From positions 1 to 36,929 of the forward strand of contig CAMKDG010000024.1 of assembly GCA_946411205.1 (NCBI GenBank): a stretch of DNA of 36,929 nucleotides, given 5' to 3'. Shown here in pieces: positions 25,613 to 33,398 of the stretch. Position 1 is the first letter of the stretch, and every line of letters starts with the position of its first letter. This DNA is from an uncultured Desulfotomaculum sp. (GTDB taxonomy: Bacteria; Bacillota; Desulfotomaculia; Desulfotomaculales; Desulfotomaculaceae). The notes below the pieces were generated by a model. It was given only the letters and a program-made list of their open reading frames with translations, ran no database searches and was not told the origin of the DNA. A program made the position numbers and the translations under genes.

Positions 25613-25749
25613 GCATGTCGGAAAGTGTAAAACTTTCCGACATGCATAAGGCAAACTAAGCTTCTGCCAGTGTCTAAAGACTTGGCATACTCGCTAGGAC
25701 ATACTCTAACGGTCATAAACAGGTAGGTACACAAGCCAAGGTTTTTCTA
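25613..25749 (+). promoter_or_regulatory. Repeated structured leader element, copy B
   Basis: Starts with a perfect 13-bp hairpin GCATGTCGGAAAG / CTTTCCGACATGC (25613-25645), which may also end the aldehyde oxidoreductase transcript. Then ATAAGGCAAACTAAGCTT, hairpin GCCAGTGTCTAAAGACTTGGC, a CTCGCTAGGACATA segment and the closing arm AAGCCAAGGTTTTTCTA. Outer arms pair AAACT/GGTTT and GCTT/AAGC. No Moco riboswitch here. It occupies most of the 243-base gap before the FAD/Fe-S gene. Confidence 0.75.
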
Positions 25750-25846
25750 ATCAAGAGTAATGATCTAAGGATTTTCTTAAAACGGACTAAATAGTTTCGG
25801 CTTTTAGTTCGTTTTAGGTTTCCTTATTGATATAAGGTGGGAAGAC

Positions 25847-28147
25847 ATGGACCACAAAAAGATTATGGAATTTGAAGAAAAGTGTATTCAGGAGCATCCC
25901 CCGGCTTGCAACGCAACCTGTCCTGTTCATGTGGATGTACGAAGCATGCTGGCGGAAATCAAAGCCGGACGTTTTACTGAAGCCTTCCATATATATAGAA
26001 AGTCTGTCCCCTGGCCAGGGATTATCAGCCATATCTGTGATCAGCCCTGCCGGAGTGCCTGTAAACGGGGGGAGGCCGGAGATGCCATCGCCATTGCTGC
26101 GCTGGAAAAAGTCTGTGTGCAGCAGGTGGCCGCTTCTTTGCCTAAGCTGACTCCCGCGCCCGAAAAACCACAGCAGGTGGCTGTGCTGGGGGATGGGCTA
26201 GCTGGTTTAACGGCTGCCCATGACCTGGCGAAAAAGGGGTACCGGGTAACTCTCTGTGCAGCCGGCAGTACCCTGGGAGAAAGCCTCAACCAGAATTGGG
26301 CAGATGCCTTACCCGAGTCGGTAATTGCTCAGGACCTGGCTGTCTTGGAGCAACTGGGAGTAACTATTCAATTAAATATCCCCCTAGGTCAGGATGTTTT
26401 CCTGATTGCCGTAAGCGAAGACTGCGATGCGGTGTTCCTGAGTGACCTGTGTCCGGAGCAGTTGGCTCAATTTACCATTGACCCCGTTACCCTGAGCACC
26501 GAACAAAAGGGTGTCTTTGCAGCAGGAATCGTGGATAAAGGAAGAGCCGTTTCGCCCATTGGTGCTGTGGCAGATGGTAGAAGAGCGGCTATTTCCATTG
26601 ATCGCTATTTGCAAGGCGTTTCCCTAACCGCGGCCCGTGAAAACGAGGGGGCCTTTCAGACGCGGCTTTTCACCAGTATTGTTGGGGTAGAGCCTTTGCC
26701 AGTGGTACCGCTGGACCCTAACCGCAGTGTTTACAGTAAGGAAGAAGCGATGCAGGAGGCTGCCCGCTGTATCCAGTGCCAATGTTTAGAGTGTGTTAAG
26801 GTTTGTCAATACCTAACTCATTTTAAAGGATACCCGAAAAAGTATATCCGGCAAATCAACCATAATCTAAAAATGATTAAGGGGCGGCATGAAGCCAATA
26901 CGTTGATTAATTCCTGTAGTCTCTGTGGTCTCTGCCAGGAGGTCTGCCCGGAAGGTCTCCATCTGGGTGAACTATGTGGACTGGCCCGGCAGGAGATGGT
27001 TAGCAAGGGGAAAATGCCCCCCTCCGCCCATGATTTCCCCCTCCGGGATATGGAATTCAGTAATGGCGAGCAGTGTGTGTTGACTCGCCACCAGCCGGGA
27101 CATACTTCTAGTAGTCATCTCTTTTTTCCAGGGTGTCAGTTAAGTGCCTCTGCTCCAAACCACGTGGAACGGGCCTATGCTTATCTAACCGAGCGACTTT
27201 CCGGCGGAGTAGGTCTGATGCTGCGCTGCTGCGGTGCACCGGCAGAATGGTCTGGACGGACAGAGGTGTTTGACGGCGAACTGCAGCAGACTAAAGCACA
27301 GTGGGAGGAAATGGGCAGGCCGCGTCTTATTCTGGCTTGTTCCACCTGCAGCCAAATGTTTAAGAAGCATCTACCGGAGATGGAAACGGTTTCTCTGTGG
27401 GAGTTATACGATCAATATGGCTTGCCGGAGGTCGCCGGTGCAGAGAGACCGGCACGGGTTGCCGTGCACGATGCTTGTACCTCCCGACAGGAGGAAGAAC
27501 TTCAAGAACGAGTACGAAAAATCTTACGGGAGTTGGGCTGCCAGATAGAAGAGCTGCCAACCAGCCGTGCTAAGACGGAATGCTGTGGCTATGGTGGACT
27601 AATGAAGTTTGCTAACCAGGGGCTGGCGGATGATGTCATGAAGCGCCGTATCAACCAAAGTCCTGCCGATTATGTGGCCTACTGTGCTATTTGCCGGGAC
27701 AATTTTGCTGGCAAAGGCAAAAGAACCTATCATCTGCTGGATTTAATCTATGGTGAAGCCAATCCGGCAGCACCTGCCAGACGTGGTCCCGGGTACTCCC
27801 AGCGACGGGAAAACAGAGTTAGACTGAAAAACAAACTGCTGAAAGAGCTATGGGGAGAGAAGACCGTGCCAGGAGAAAATTCCTTTGCCACGATGAAACT
27901 ATGGATTGCCGAGGATGTTCAGGAAGTCATGGAGCAGCGCCTTATTTTGGTGGAAGATATCCAAAAAGTAATTGAACATGCCGAGAGAACCGGCAAAAAA
28001 CTTTTAAATCACGACAGTGGCCATTACTTGGCCTATTATCGGCCGGTCAGTGTGACCTACTGGGTAGAATATCAGCCGGAGAATGAGGGCTTTAGGATCT
28101 ATAATACCTACTCCCACAGAATGGAAATTCCGCCTGGCGATGAATAA
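25847..28147 (+). CDS. FAD/Fe-S/CCG-domain oxidoreductase (DVU_1558-like)
   Basis: 766-residue electron-transfer protein; homologues are named pyridine nucleotide-disulfide oxidoreductase/dicluster-binding protein. Order: an N-terminal GltD-type Cys domain (C13, C21, C25, then C64, C68, C72); a dinucleotide fold with VAVLGDGLAGLTAAHDL (GxGxxG, 111-127) closing at GVFAAGIVDKGRAVSPIGAVADGRRAA; two [4Fe-4S] Cys sets (CIQCQCLECVKVC, CSLCGLCQEVCPEG); two heterodisulfide-reductase-type CCG motifs (CCGAPAEW, ECCGYGG); and a C-terminal tail of unknown fold. The usual second NAD(P)-binding domain seems missing. Likely the redox partner of the aldehyde oxidoreductase. Colinear with the DVU_1558-1559 pair as I recall it. 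Confidence 0.9.
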   Translation: MDHKKIMEFEEKCIQEHPPACNATCPVHVDVRSMLAEIKAGRFTEAFHIYRKSVPWPGIISHICDQPCRSACKRGEAGDAIAIAALEKVCVQQVAASLPKLTPAPEKPQQVAVLGDGLAGLTAAHDLAKKGYRVTLCAAGSTLGESLNQNWADALPESVIAQDLAVLEQLGVTIQLNIPLGQDVFLIAVSEDCDAVFLSDLCPEQLAQFTIDPVTLSTEQKGVFAAGIVDKGRAVSPIGAVADGRRAAISIDRYLQGVSLTAARENEGAFQTRLFTSIVGVEPLPVVPLDPNRSVYSKEEAMQEAARCIQCQCLECVKVCQYLTHFKGYPKKYIRQINHNLKMIKGRHEANTLINSCSLCGLCQEVCPEGLHLGELCGLARQEMVSKGKMPPSAHDFPLRDMEFSNGEQCVLTRHQPGHTSSSHLFFPGCQLSASAPNHVERAYAYLTERLSGGVGLMLRCCGAPAEWSGRTEVFDGELQQTKAQWEEMGRPRLILACSTCSQMFKKHLPEMETVSLWELYDQYGLPEVAGAERPARVAVHDACTSRQEEELQERVRKILRELGCQIEELPTSRAKTECCGYGGLMKFANQGLADDVMKRRINQSPADYVAYCAICRDNFAGKGKRTYHLLDLIYGEANPAAPARRGPGYSQRRENRVRLKNKLLKELWGEKTVPGENSFATMKLWIAEDVQEVMEQRLILVEDIQKVIEHAERTGKKLLNHDSGHYLAYYRPVSVTYWVEYQPENEGFRIYNTYSHRMEIPPGDE

Positions 28148-28159
28148 GGAAGTGAAGGG

Positions 28160-28372
28160 ATGAGTCAAGGAAAAGGCCAAGGAGCAGAAAAGGTTATTGA
28201 ATGTATGAAGTGCGGTATTGTGATGGAACCGGGCAACGTTGAGGTAACGTATCTCAACAGCAAATTTCCCATTCAATTGCCGAAATGTCCGCAGTGCGGG
28301 TTGGTGTACATTCCCGAAGAATTGGCCACCGGTAAAATGCTGGAGGTGGAAAAGGCCCTGGAAGACAAGTAA
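28160..28372 (+). CDS. Double-CxxC small redox protein (DVU_1557 family)
   Basis: 70-residue protein with two CxxC knuckles, CMKC (near residue 15) and CPQC (near residue 43), spaced like a rubredoxin or zinc ribbon: IECMKCGIVMEPGNVEVTYLNSKFPIQLPKCPQCGLVYIPEELATGKM. I recall this as the DVU_1557 family redox protein. Metal (Fe or Zn) and partner are unproven. 12 bases after the FAD/Fe-S gene with GAAGGG upstream, so cotranscribed. Confidence 0.88.
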   Translation: MSQGKGQGAEKVIECMKCGIVMEPGNVEVTYLNSKFPIQLPKCPQCGLVYIPEELATGKMLEVEKALEDK

Positions 28373-28392
28373 AGATAGCGGAGGTAAACAAA

Positions 28393-29127
28393 ATGTCCAG
28401 CGCAAAAAGTTGCCGCATCTACGAAGGGAATGCTGTTCGACAAGTGACTGGCGATAGCATTAGGCCCGGTGGCTTTCAGCTAACCGATCGAGCCATGGAG
28501 CATTGTGCCTTACCGCCAGGGGCCAGGGTCTTGGATATTGGTTGTGGCACCGGTGCCACCGTTGAATACCTCAGAAGTAAATACCACTTACAGGCAGTGG
28601 GTGTGGACCCATCGGAACTGCTGTTAGAAAAAGGACGCCAAAGAAGCCCGAATTTGCCCCTCTTGCAGGCTGTGGGTGAAAACTTACCCTTTGGTTCTGG
28701 TGAAATGGACGGGATTTTTGCCGAATGCTCCCTATCGGTAACGGATCATCCGCAAATCGTCCTCCAAGAATGCTGCCGTGTGTTACGGAAGGACGGTATC
28801 CTGATCGTAACGGATATTTATGCCAGAAATCCGGAGGCCACGGCAGAACTTAGGACACTGCCGCTGGTTAGCTGTATTACCGGCGCCCTGGGGCGTGAGC
28901 AGTTAGAGGACATGCTGGCTTTGGCGGGTTTTAAGATCGTTATCTGGGAGGATCATTCCGAGCTTTTAAAGGAACTGGTGGTGAAGCTGATCCTAACGCA
29001 CGGTTCCATGAGTAACTTTTGGCAGCAGGCTGACTCCGAGACCTTTGATGGGAACGGGATACAAGAGACCATCAAAAAGGCCAAGCCGGGCTATTACCTG
29101 TTAATTGCTCAAAGAGAGGGGAGATAA
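28393..29127 (+). CDS. SAM-dependent methyltransferase (DVU_1556 family)
   Basis: Class I methyltransferase, 244 residues. Motif I is ARVLDIGCGTGATVEY (residues 44-58), motif II GVDPSELLLEKGR, and a motif IV-like segment MDGIFAECSLSVTDHPQIVLQECCRVLRKDGILIVTDIY. The substrate is unknown. Acidic Asn/Cys replacements in motif IV (AECSLSV) are unlike menaquinone-type methyltransferases. Family members sit beside the radical SAM protein TrsS in other genomes, as I recall, and have been called TrsM. GCGGAGG site 10 bases upstream. Confidence 0.88.
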   Translation: MSSAKSCRIYEGNAVRQVTGDSIRPGGFQLTDRAMEHCALPPGARVLDIGCGTGATVEYLRSKYHLQAVGVDPSELLLEKGRQRSPNLPLLQAVGENLPFGSGEMDGIFAECSLSVTDHPQIVLQECCRVLRKDGILIVTDIYARNPEATAELRTLPLVSCITGALGREQLEDMLALAGFKIVIWEDHSELLKELVVKLILTHGSMSNFWQQADSETFDGNGIQETIKKAKPGYYLLIAQREGR

Positions 29128-29132
29128 TTGCT

Positions 29133-29564
29133 ATGTCGGACACCATGTTTCGTATGTTTGAGCTGTCCCAACAGGGTTTTTCCTGCAGTCAGATTTTATT
29201 ACAACTGGGGCTAGAGGCCCAGGGGAAAAGTAATGCAGACCTCCTCCGGGCGATGGCCGGGCTGGCGGGTGGTATGGGCTTTTCCGGGGAAACCTGTGGT
29301 GCCTTAACCGGTGGAGCTTGTTTATTGGGACTTTATGCTGCCGAACATGAGAAGTTTCAGGTTATGGTTGCTGAACTGGTTGACTGGTTTAAAGCACGGG
29401 GAAGCTCGGAATATGGCGGGTTTACTTGCGGCGATATTTTGGGGGACGAGCTACAATACCAAGCTGTGTCCGTAAAGTGTGGCCAGATCGTCATGGACAC
29501 CTACGATAAGGTAAGGGAAATTCTTCTCCACCATGGGATTGATCCAACTGAGGGAAGTCGATGA
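29133..29564 (+). CDS. C_GCAxxG_C_C family protein (DVU_1555 family)
   Basis: 143-residue protein of the C_GCAxxG_C_C redox family, function unknown. Conserved elements: FSCSQILLQLGLE, GMGFSGETCGALTGGACLLGLYAAE, GFTCGDILG and KCGQIVMDTYDKVREIL. The spaced cysteines probably form a metal or disulfide redox site in a helical bundle. Begins 5 bases after the methyltransferase stop and overlaps the start of the radical SAM gene (ATGA), so translation is coupled. Confidence 0.9.
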   Translation: MSDTMFRMFELSQQGFSCSQILLQLGLEAQGKSNADLLRAMAGLAGGMGFSGETCGALTGGACLLGLYAAEHEKFQVMVAELVDWFKARGSSEYGGFTCGDILGDELQYQAVSVKCGQIVMDTYDKVREILLHHGIDPTEGSR

Positions 29565-30925
29565 GCGAACAGGGTACGATTCTAAGCACTACCGAAAGTG
29601 TTTGTCCCTTTTGCTTGCGGCGGTTACCCGCCCAAAGGATTTTGCAAAAGGACCAGGTCTTTTTGGTAAAAGACTGCCCGGAGCATGGCCCCACCAAAAC
29701 GTTGCTCTGGCAAGGACTTCCCTCCTATCAAAGCTGGGCCAGGCCTAAACTACCCTCCCAGCCCAAAAAGTGTTTTACAACGGTCTCCCGAGGCTGCCCC
29801 TTTGATTGTGGACTTTGCCCAGACCATCGACAGCATAGCTGCACGGTGCTGCTGGAGATTACCCAGCGTTGTAATTTGGGATGCACCTATTGTTTTGCCA
29901 ATGCCGGTGCAAATCCGGCAACAGACCCGGATTTAGCCACCATCAAGGGCTGGTTTGAACAAATTCTGTTGGCCGGTGGTCCTTTTAATATTCAACTATC
30001 CGGCGGGGAACCCACCCTGCGGGATGATTTACCGGAGATCATCAGCCTTGGCCAATCACTGGGCTTTAATTTTATTCAGCTAAACACCAATGGTTTACGG
30101 TTAGCAGAGGAACCCGCCTTTGTTAAGCAGTGCCAAGAGGCTGGTTTAACCTCTGTCTTCCTGCAGTTTGATGGTACCGAGGAGGCTATTTATCAAACCC
30201 TACGGGGTAAGGCCATCTTACAGCAAAAGCTGCGGGCTATCGAGCACTGCCGAGAGAACCGGTTGGGGGTTGTTTTGGTACCCACCCTGGTGCCGGGCGT
30301 AAATGTACATAATATCGGAGCCATGATTGAGCTGGCCTTGAATTATTTACCCACCGTGCGGGGGATTCATTTCCAACCGGTAAGCTATTTTGGGCGCTAT
30401 CCAGAACCACCGGCAGACCGCGACCGCATCACCATACCGGAGGTGATTCGGGAAATAGAGCGGCAAAGTGAAGGCAAGATTCCCAGGGAAAGTTTTAAAC
30501 CTCCGGGGTGCGAGAATGCCCTTTGCTCCTTTCATGGTAATTTCGTCTTGCTGCCCAGCGGCGAACTACGGCCTTGGACCAAGCATGAGGGTTGCTGTAG
30601 TACTGTAGAAAAAGCTGAGGTTGGTGCAGCCAAAGCCAGAGGCTTTGTGGCCAAGTATTGGTCTGCGCCGGAGGTGCGAACGGTTGCCGTGGGCAGTACC
30701 GGGGGCGCCTTTGACCTTTGGGATGCCTTTATTGAAAGAGCCCGGACCCATTCCTTCAGTATCTCGGGGATGGCTTTCCAGGATGCCTGGAATCTGGATT
30801 TGGAACGTCTGAAGGATTGCTGTATCCATGTGATGTCACAGGATCGCAAGCTGATACCCTTCTGTGCCTATAATTTAACGGACAGCCAGGGACAGGCTCT
30901 GTACCGGCAGGTGAAGCAGAGATGA
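29561..30925 (+). CDS. trsS: Radical SAM protein TrsS
   Basis: 454-residue radical SAM enzyme. The SAM-cluster cysteines are C104, C108 and C111 in RCNLGCTYCFA; the SAM-binding GGEP motif is in LSGGEPTLRDDL. An N-terminal extension carries more Cys pairs, C15/C18 (CPFC), C39 (DCPEHG) and C79/C83/C86 (GCPFDCGLC). This layout is like the archaeal tetraether synthase group (Tes/MJ0619) with rubredoxin-like and auxiliary sites (family memory). C-terminal Cys residues (CENALC, DCCIHV, PFCAY) could bind an auxiliary cluster. In some genomes the family is a selenoprotein; here the frame needs no Sec. Substrate unknown. Confidence 0.88.
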   Translation: MSEQGTILSTTESVCPFCLRRLPAQRILQKDQVFLVKDCPEHGPTKTLLWQGLPSYQSWARPKLPSQPKKCFTTVSRGCPFDCGLCPDHRQHSCTVLLEITQRCNLGCTYCFANAGANPATDPDLATIKGWFEQILLAGGPFNIQLSGGEPTLRDDLPEIISLGQSLGFNFIQLNTNGLRLAEEPAFVKQCQEAGLTSVFLQFDGTEEAIYQTLRGKAILQQKLRAIEHCRENRLGVVLVPTLVPGVNVHNIGAMIELALNYLPTVRGIHFQPVSYFGRYPEPPADRDRITIPEVIREIERQSEGKIPRESFKPPGCENALCSFHGNFVLLPSGELRPWTKHEGCCSTVEKAEVGAAKARGFVAKYWSAPEVRTVAVGSTGGAFDLWDAFIERARTHSFSISGMAFQDAWNLDLERLKDCCIHVMSQDRKLIPFCAYNLTDSQGQALYRQVKQR

Positions 30926-32211
30926 AAATAACCCCGCTGCAAAACTGGCTGGCCCATAAGTTGGGCCTTAGCGGTAGTTCCTTAAACCGGGAGACCCTGG
31001 AGCAATATCAACTGCAAAAATTGCGGCAGACCCTAGAGATAGCGGTTCAACATAGTTCCTTTTATCGAAAAAAATTAGGCGGGCGGGGAACGCTGGTAAA
31101 TTTAGCGGCGATGAAAGACCTGCCCTTTACGACAGCGGCGGATATCCGCCAGAACCCCCTGAGATTTTTGTGCGTTTCCCAGGATGAGATTAGCCGGGTG
31201 GTTACCCTGACGAGTTCAGGTACCACAGGAGAACCCAAAAGACTGTACTTCACCAAACAGGATCAGGAGTTAACCATTGATTTTTTTCAGATCGGCATGT
31301 CTACCTTGGTAGGACCCGGGGACACCGTGCTCATCCTGTTGCCCGGCCAGCTTCCGGGCAGTGTAGGCGATTTGCTGGCACAGGGGTTAGCGCGACTGGG
31401 AGTTAGAGCTATACCGCACGGTTTGCTGACAGACCCAAATCAAACACGGCAAATTATCTTGGAACAAGGGGTCAATGCCCTGGTGGGAATTCCTACTCAG
31501 GTGTTGGCTTTGGCAAGGTATCCCCTCCCTGTAAAAAGTGTGCTTTTAAGTGCCGATTATGTTCCCTGGGCAATTCGCCGCGAGTTAGAGCAAAGCTGGG
31601 GTTGTCGGGTCTTTAGTCACTACGGGATGACGGAGATGGGATTGGGGGGCGGGGTTGAGTGTGCCGCACTGGCAGGATATCATTTGCGGGAAGCAGATTT
31701 GTACTTTGAAATCATCAATCCAGACACGGGTCAAATAGTGCCGGAGGGTGAAGAGGGTGAAGTGGTTTTTACTACCCTTACCAGAAGGGGGATGCCCCTC
31801 ATTCGTTACCGTACCGGAGACTTGGCTCGGTTTATCCCAGAACCCTGTCCCTGTGGCAGTAGGTTAAGAAGAATGGGACAAGTCAAAGGCCGGGTGGCGG
31901 GAACCTGCCAACTGGCAGGGGGGAGATTGCGCCTGGAGGAATTGGATGAAGCCCTTTTTTCGGTGACCGGCTTACTAAACTTCACAGTCAGTTTATCCCG
32001 TACTAACCAGCAGGAGCGGTTAACCATTGGGGTGCAAATGGCTGATGGGATGAAGGGCGGTGTGCAGGAAGTCATTCGAGCCGCTTTAGATACTGTGCCA
32101 ACGATCCAACGGGCAACCAGACAGGGGAGTTTGGAAATTTGTTTGGAAATACTGCCTAGGGGAGGGGCTTTGCCAAGCACCACCGCCAAACGTTTTATCA
32201 AACACCTCTAA
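30922..32211 (+). CDS. AMP-dependent CoA ligase (DVU_1553 family, PaaK-like)
   Basis: Adenylate-forming enzyme, 429 residues, closest in style to phenylacetate-CoA ligases. ATP-loop TSSGTTGEPKRLYF (97-110), SHYGMTEMGLGGG near 230 for adenylate binding, and RYRTGDLARFIPEPCPCGSRL with the hinge Asp. The short C-terminal lid domain is present. It should activate a carboxylic acid as AMP/CoA ester; the acid is unknown. ATG overlaps the TrsS stop (ATGA), so the two are translated together. It may activate a carboxylate made by the neighbouring radical SAM or aldehyde oxidoreductase (inference). Confidence 0.9.
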   Translation: MKITPLQNWLAHKLGLSGSSLNRETLEQYQLQKLRQTLEIAVQHSSFYRKKLGGRGTLVNLAAMKDLPFTTAADIRQNPLRFLCVSQDEISRVVTLTSSGTTGEPKRLYFTKQDQELTIDFFQIGMSTLVGPGDTVLILLPGQLPGSVGDLLAQGLARLGVRAIPHGLLTDPNQTRQIILEQGVNALVGIPTQVLALARYPLPVKSVLLSADYVPWAIRRELEQSWGCRVFSHYGMTEMGLGGGVECAALAGYHLREADLYFEIINPDTGQIVPEGEEGEVVFTTLTRRGMPLIRYRTGDLARFIPEPCPCGSRLRRMGQVKGRVAGTCQLAGGRLRLEELDEALFSVTGLLNFTVSLSRTNQQERLTIGVQMADGMKGGVQEVIRAALDTVPTIQRATRQGSLEICLEILPRGGALPSTTAKRFIKHL

Positions 32212-32300
32212 GACCTCTGCCTCTTTCGGTAGGAGATAAACCGATTTTTCCTTAGTGGTGGGTTCAATCCCCGACTGAGGGGCGTTTGATAAAACGCTCG
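32190..32300. repeat. Inverted repeat flanking the CoA-ligase/XdhC junction
   Basis: CGTTTTATCAAAC near the end of the CoA-ligase gene (32191-32203) is the reverse complement of GTTTGATAAAACG at 32283-32296, with flanking ACCTC / GAGGGG also able to pair. The ~70 bases between hold a T-arm-like GGGTTCAATCCCC but no full tRNA. A leader structure or insertion scar of unknown meaning. Confidence 0.5.
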
Positions 32301-32360
32301 TGGCGCGATGCACACAAAATGCGCAAGGTAGGCGTTAAAGACCTAAGGGAACGGGGGATC

Positions 32361-33398
32361 ATGATGAAGAAACTATATCAAGCCATGTTGGATTTTCTTG
32401 AACAGGGAAGAAGTTTTGTTCAGGCCACCATCCTAACTCAGTCCGGCTCAGCCCCGCGTACCGCCGGGGCCAAGATGATCATGCTACCCGATCAATCCTT
32501 GCTGGGCACCATTGGAGGAGGATTGGTGGAAGCCAAGGTTCAGGAATTGGCGGTGGAGGTTTTTAAGACTAGACAAAGGGTAAAGCAAGAATTTAACCTT
32601 ACGGGCAGTGAAGCCGGGCAGATGGACATGATCTGTGGTGGGAGGTTGGAAGTGCTGGTTGAACATCTTGATGCAACCAATGAGCAACTGCTACCAGTCT
32701 ATCAGGCTATGGTGAAGGCTATCGAAAATCGACGCAGAGTGGTACTGGTAACGCCCTTAGAAGGAACGGATAACAGTCAAACCTTTCTGATTAAGGAAGA
32801 TCATTCTATTACCGGCACCTTTACCGGACCAACAGAGTGGATTGAGAAGTTTGCCAACTTGTCGGGCAGGTACCCACAGGTGGTCACCTTAGGGGGACAA
32901 CGCTTCCTAGTAGAGCCTATCACTTCCTATGGTACGGTTTATATTTTCGGTGCAGGGCATGTCTCACAGAAAGCATCCTTACTCACTACCTTCCTGGATT
33001 TTAGGACTGTCGTGTTGGATGACCGGGAGGAATTTGCTAACCGCGGGCGTTTCCCGTCGGTGGATGAGGTGCTGGTTCTGGAAAGCTTTGAGCAGGCATT
33101 TAAAGAGCTGGAGGTAGAACGGGATAGTTATCTGATCATTGTTACCAGAGGACATGCCTACGACAAGGCCGTGTTGGCCCAGGCTCTCCGGACCAATGCC
33201 GGTTATATCGGTATGATTGGCAGTGAGAAAAAGCGGGACACCATCTACCGGGCGCTGCGGCAGGAAGGTTTTACAGAAGCAGATCTGCAGCGGGTTTACT
33301 CCCCCATTGGGTTAGAAATTAAGGCGGAGACACCGGAGGAGATTGCGGTTAGCATTACCGCGGAACTCATTAAAATTCGGGCAGGACAAAGCCGATGA
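32361..33398 (+). CDS. XdhC/CoxI family accessory protein
   Basis: 345 residues from the ATG at 32361. N-terminal XdhC_CoxI domain: QATILTQSGSAPRTAGAKMIML and LGTIGGGLVEAKVQELA, with Cys in MICGGRLEVLVE. A C-terminal Rossmann domain follows: TVYIFGAGHVSQKASLLTTFLDFRTVVLDDREEFAN, then IVTRGHAYDKAVLAQAL and YIGMIGSEKKRDTIYRAL. XdhC proteins bind Moco and help sulfurate it before insertion into Mo hydroxylases, a fit for the Mop-type enzyme upstream. GGGGG-type ribosome site is weak. The 149-base gap before it holds the inverted repeat. Ends overlapping the next gene (ATGA). Confidence 0.92.
   Translation: MMKKLYQAMLDFLEQGRSFVQATILTQSGSAPRTAGAKMIMLPDQSLLGTIGGGLVEAKVQELAVEVFKTRQRVKQEFNLTGSEAGQMDMICGGRLEVLVEHLDATNEQLLPVYQAMVKAIENRRRVVLVTPLEGTDNSQTFLIKEDHSITGTFTGPTEWIEKFANLSGRYPQVVTLGGQRFLVEPITSYGTVYIFGAGHVSQKASLLTTFLDFRTVVLDDREEFANRGRFPSVDEVLVLESFEQAFKELEVERDSYLIIVTRGHAYDKAVLAQALRTNAGYIGMIGSEKKRDTIYRALRQEGFTEADLQRVYSPIGLEIKAETPEEIAVSITAELIKIRAGQSR

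Noticed and set aside
25681-25705. TTGGCATACTCGC resembling a sigma-54 -24/-12 promoter in leader element B
   Set aside because: The -12 TTGC box is absent, the segment is part of a base-paired hairpin in all copies, and no sigma-54 activator is encoded nearby.
25642-25749. Leader element B as a c-di-GMP-I riboswitch, because of GGCAAAC
   Set aside because: The remaining conserved parts (GACGCAAAGCC, GGUAGCCGG-type second arm) are missing and the fold differs.
29561-30925. Selenocysteine (in-frame TGA) in TrsS, since the family includes selenoproteins
   Set aside because: The ORF is continuous with Cys at the conserved positions and the TGA is the normal end overlapping the next ATG.
32255-32285. 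T-arm-like GGGTTCAATCCCC suggesting a tRNA before xdhC
   Set aside because: Only three T-stem pairs form, and no anticodon arm, D arm, acceptor stem or CCA can be placed around it.
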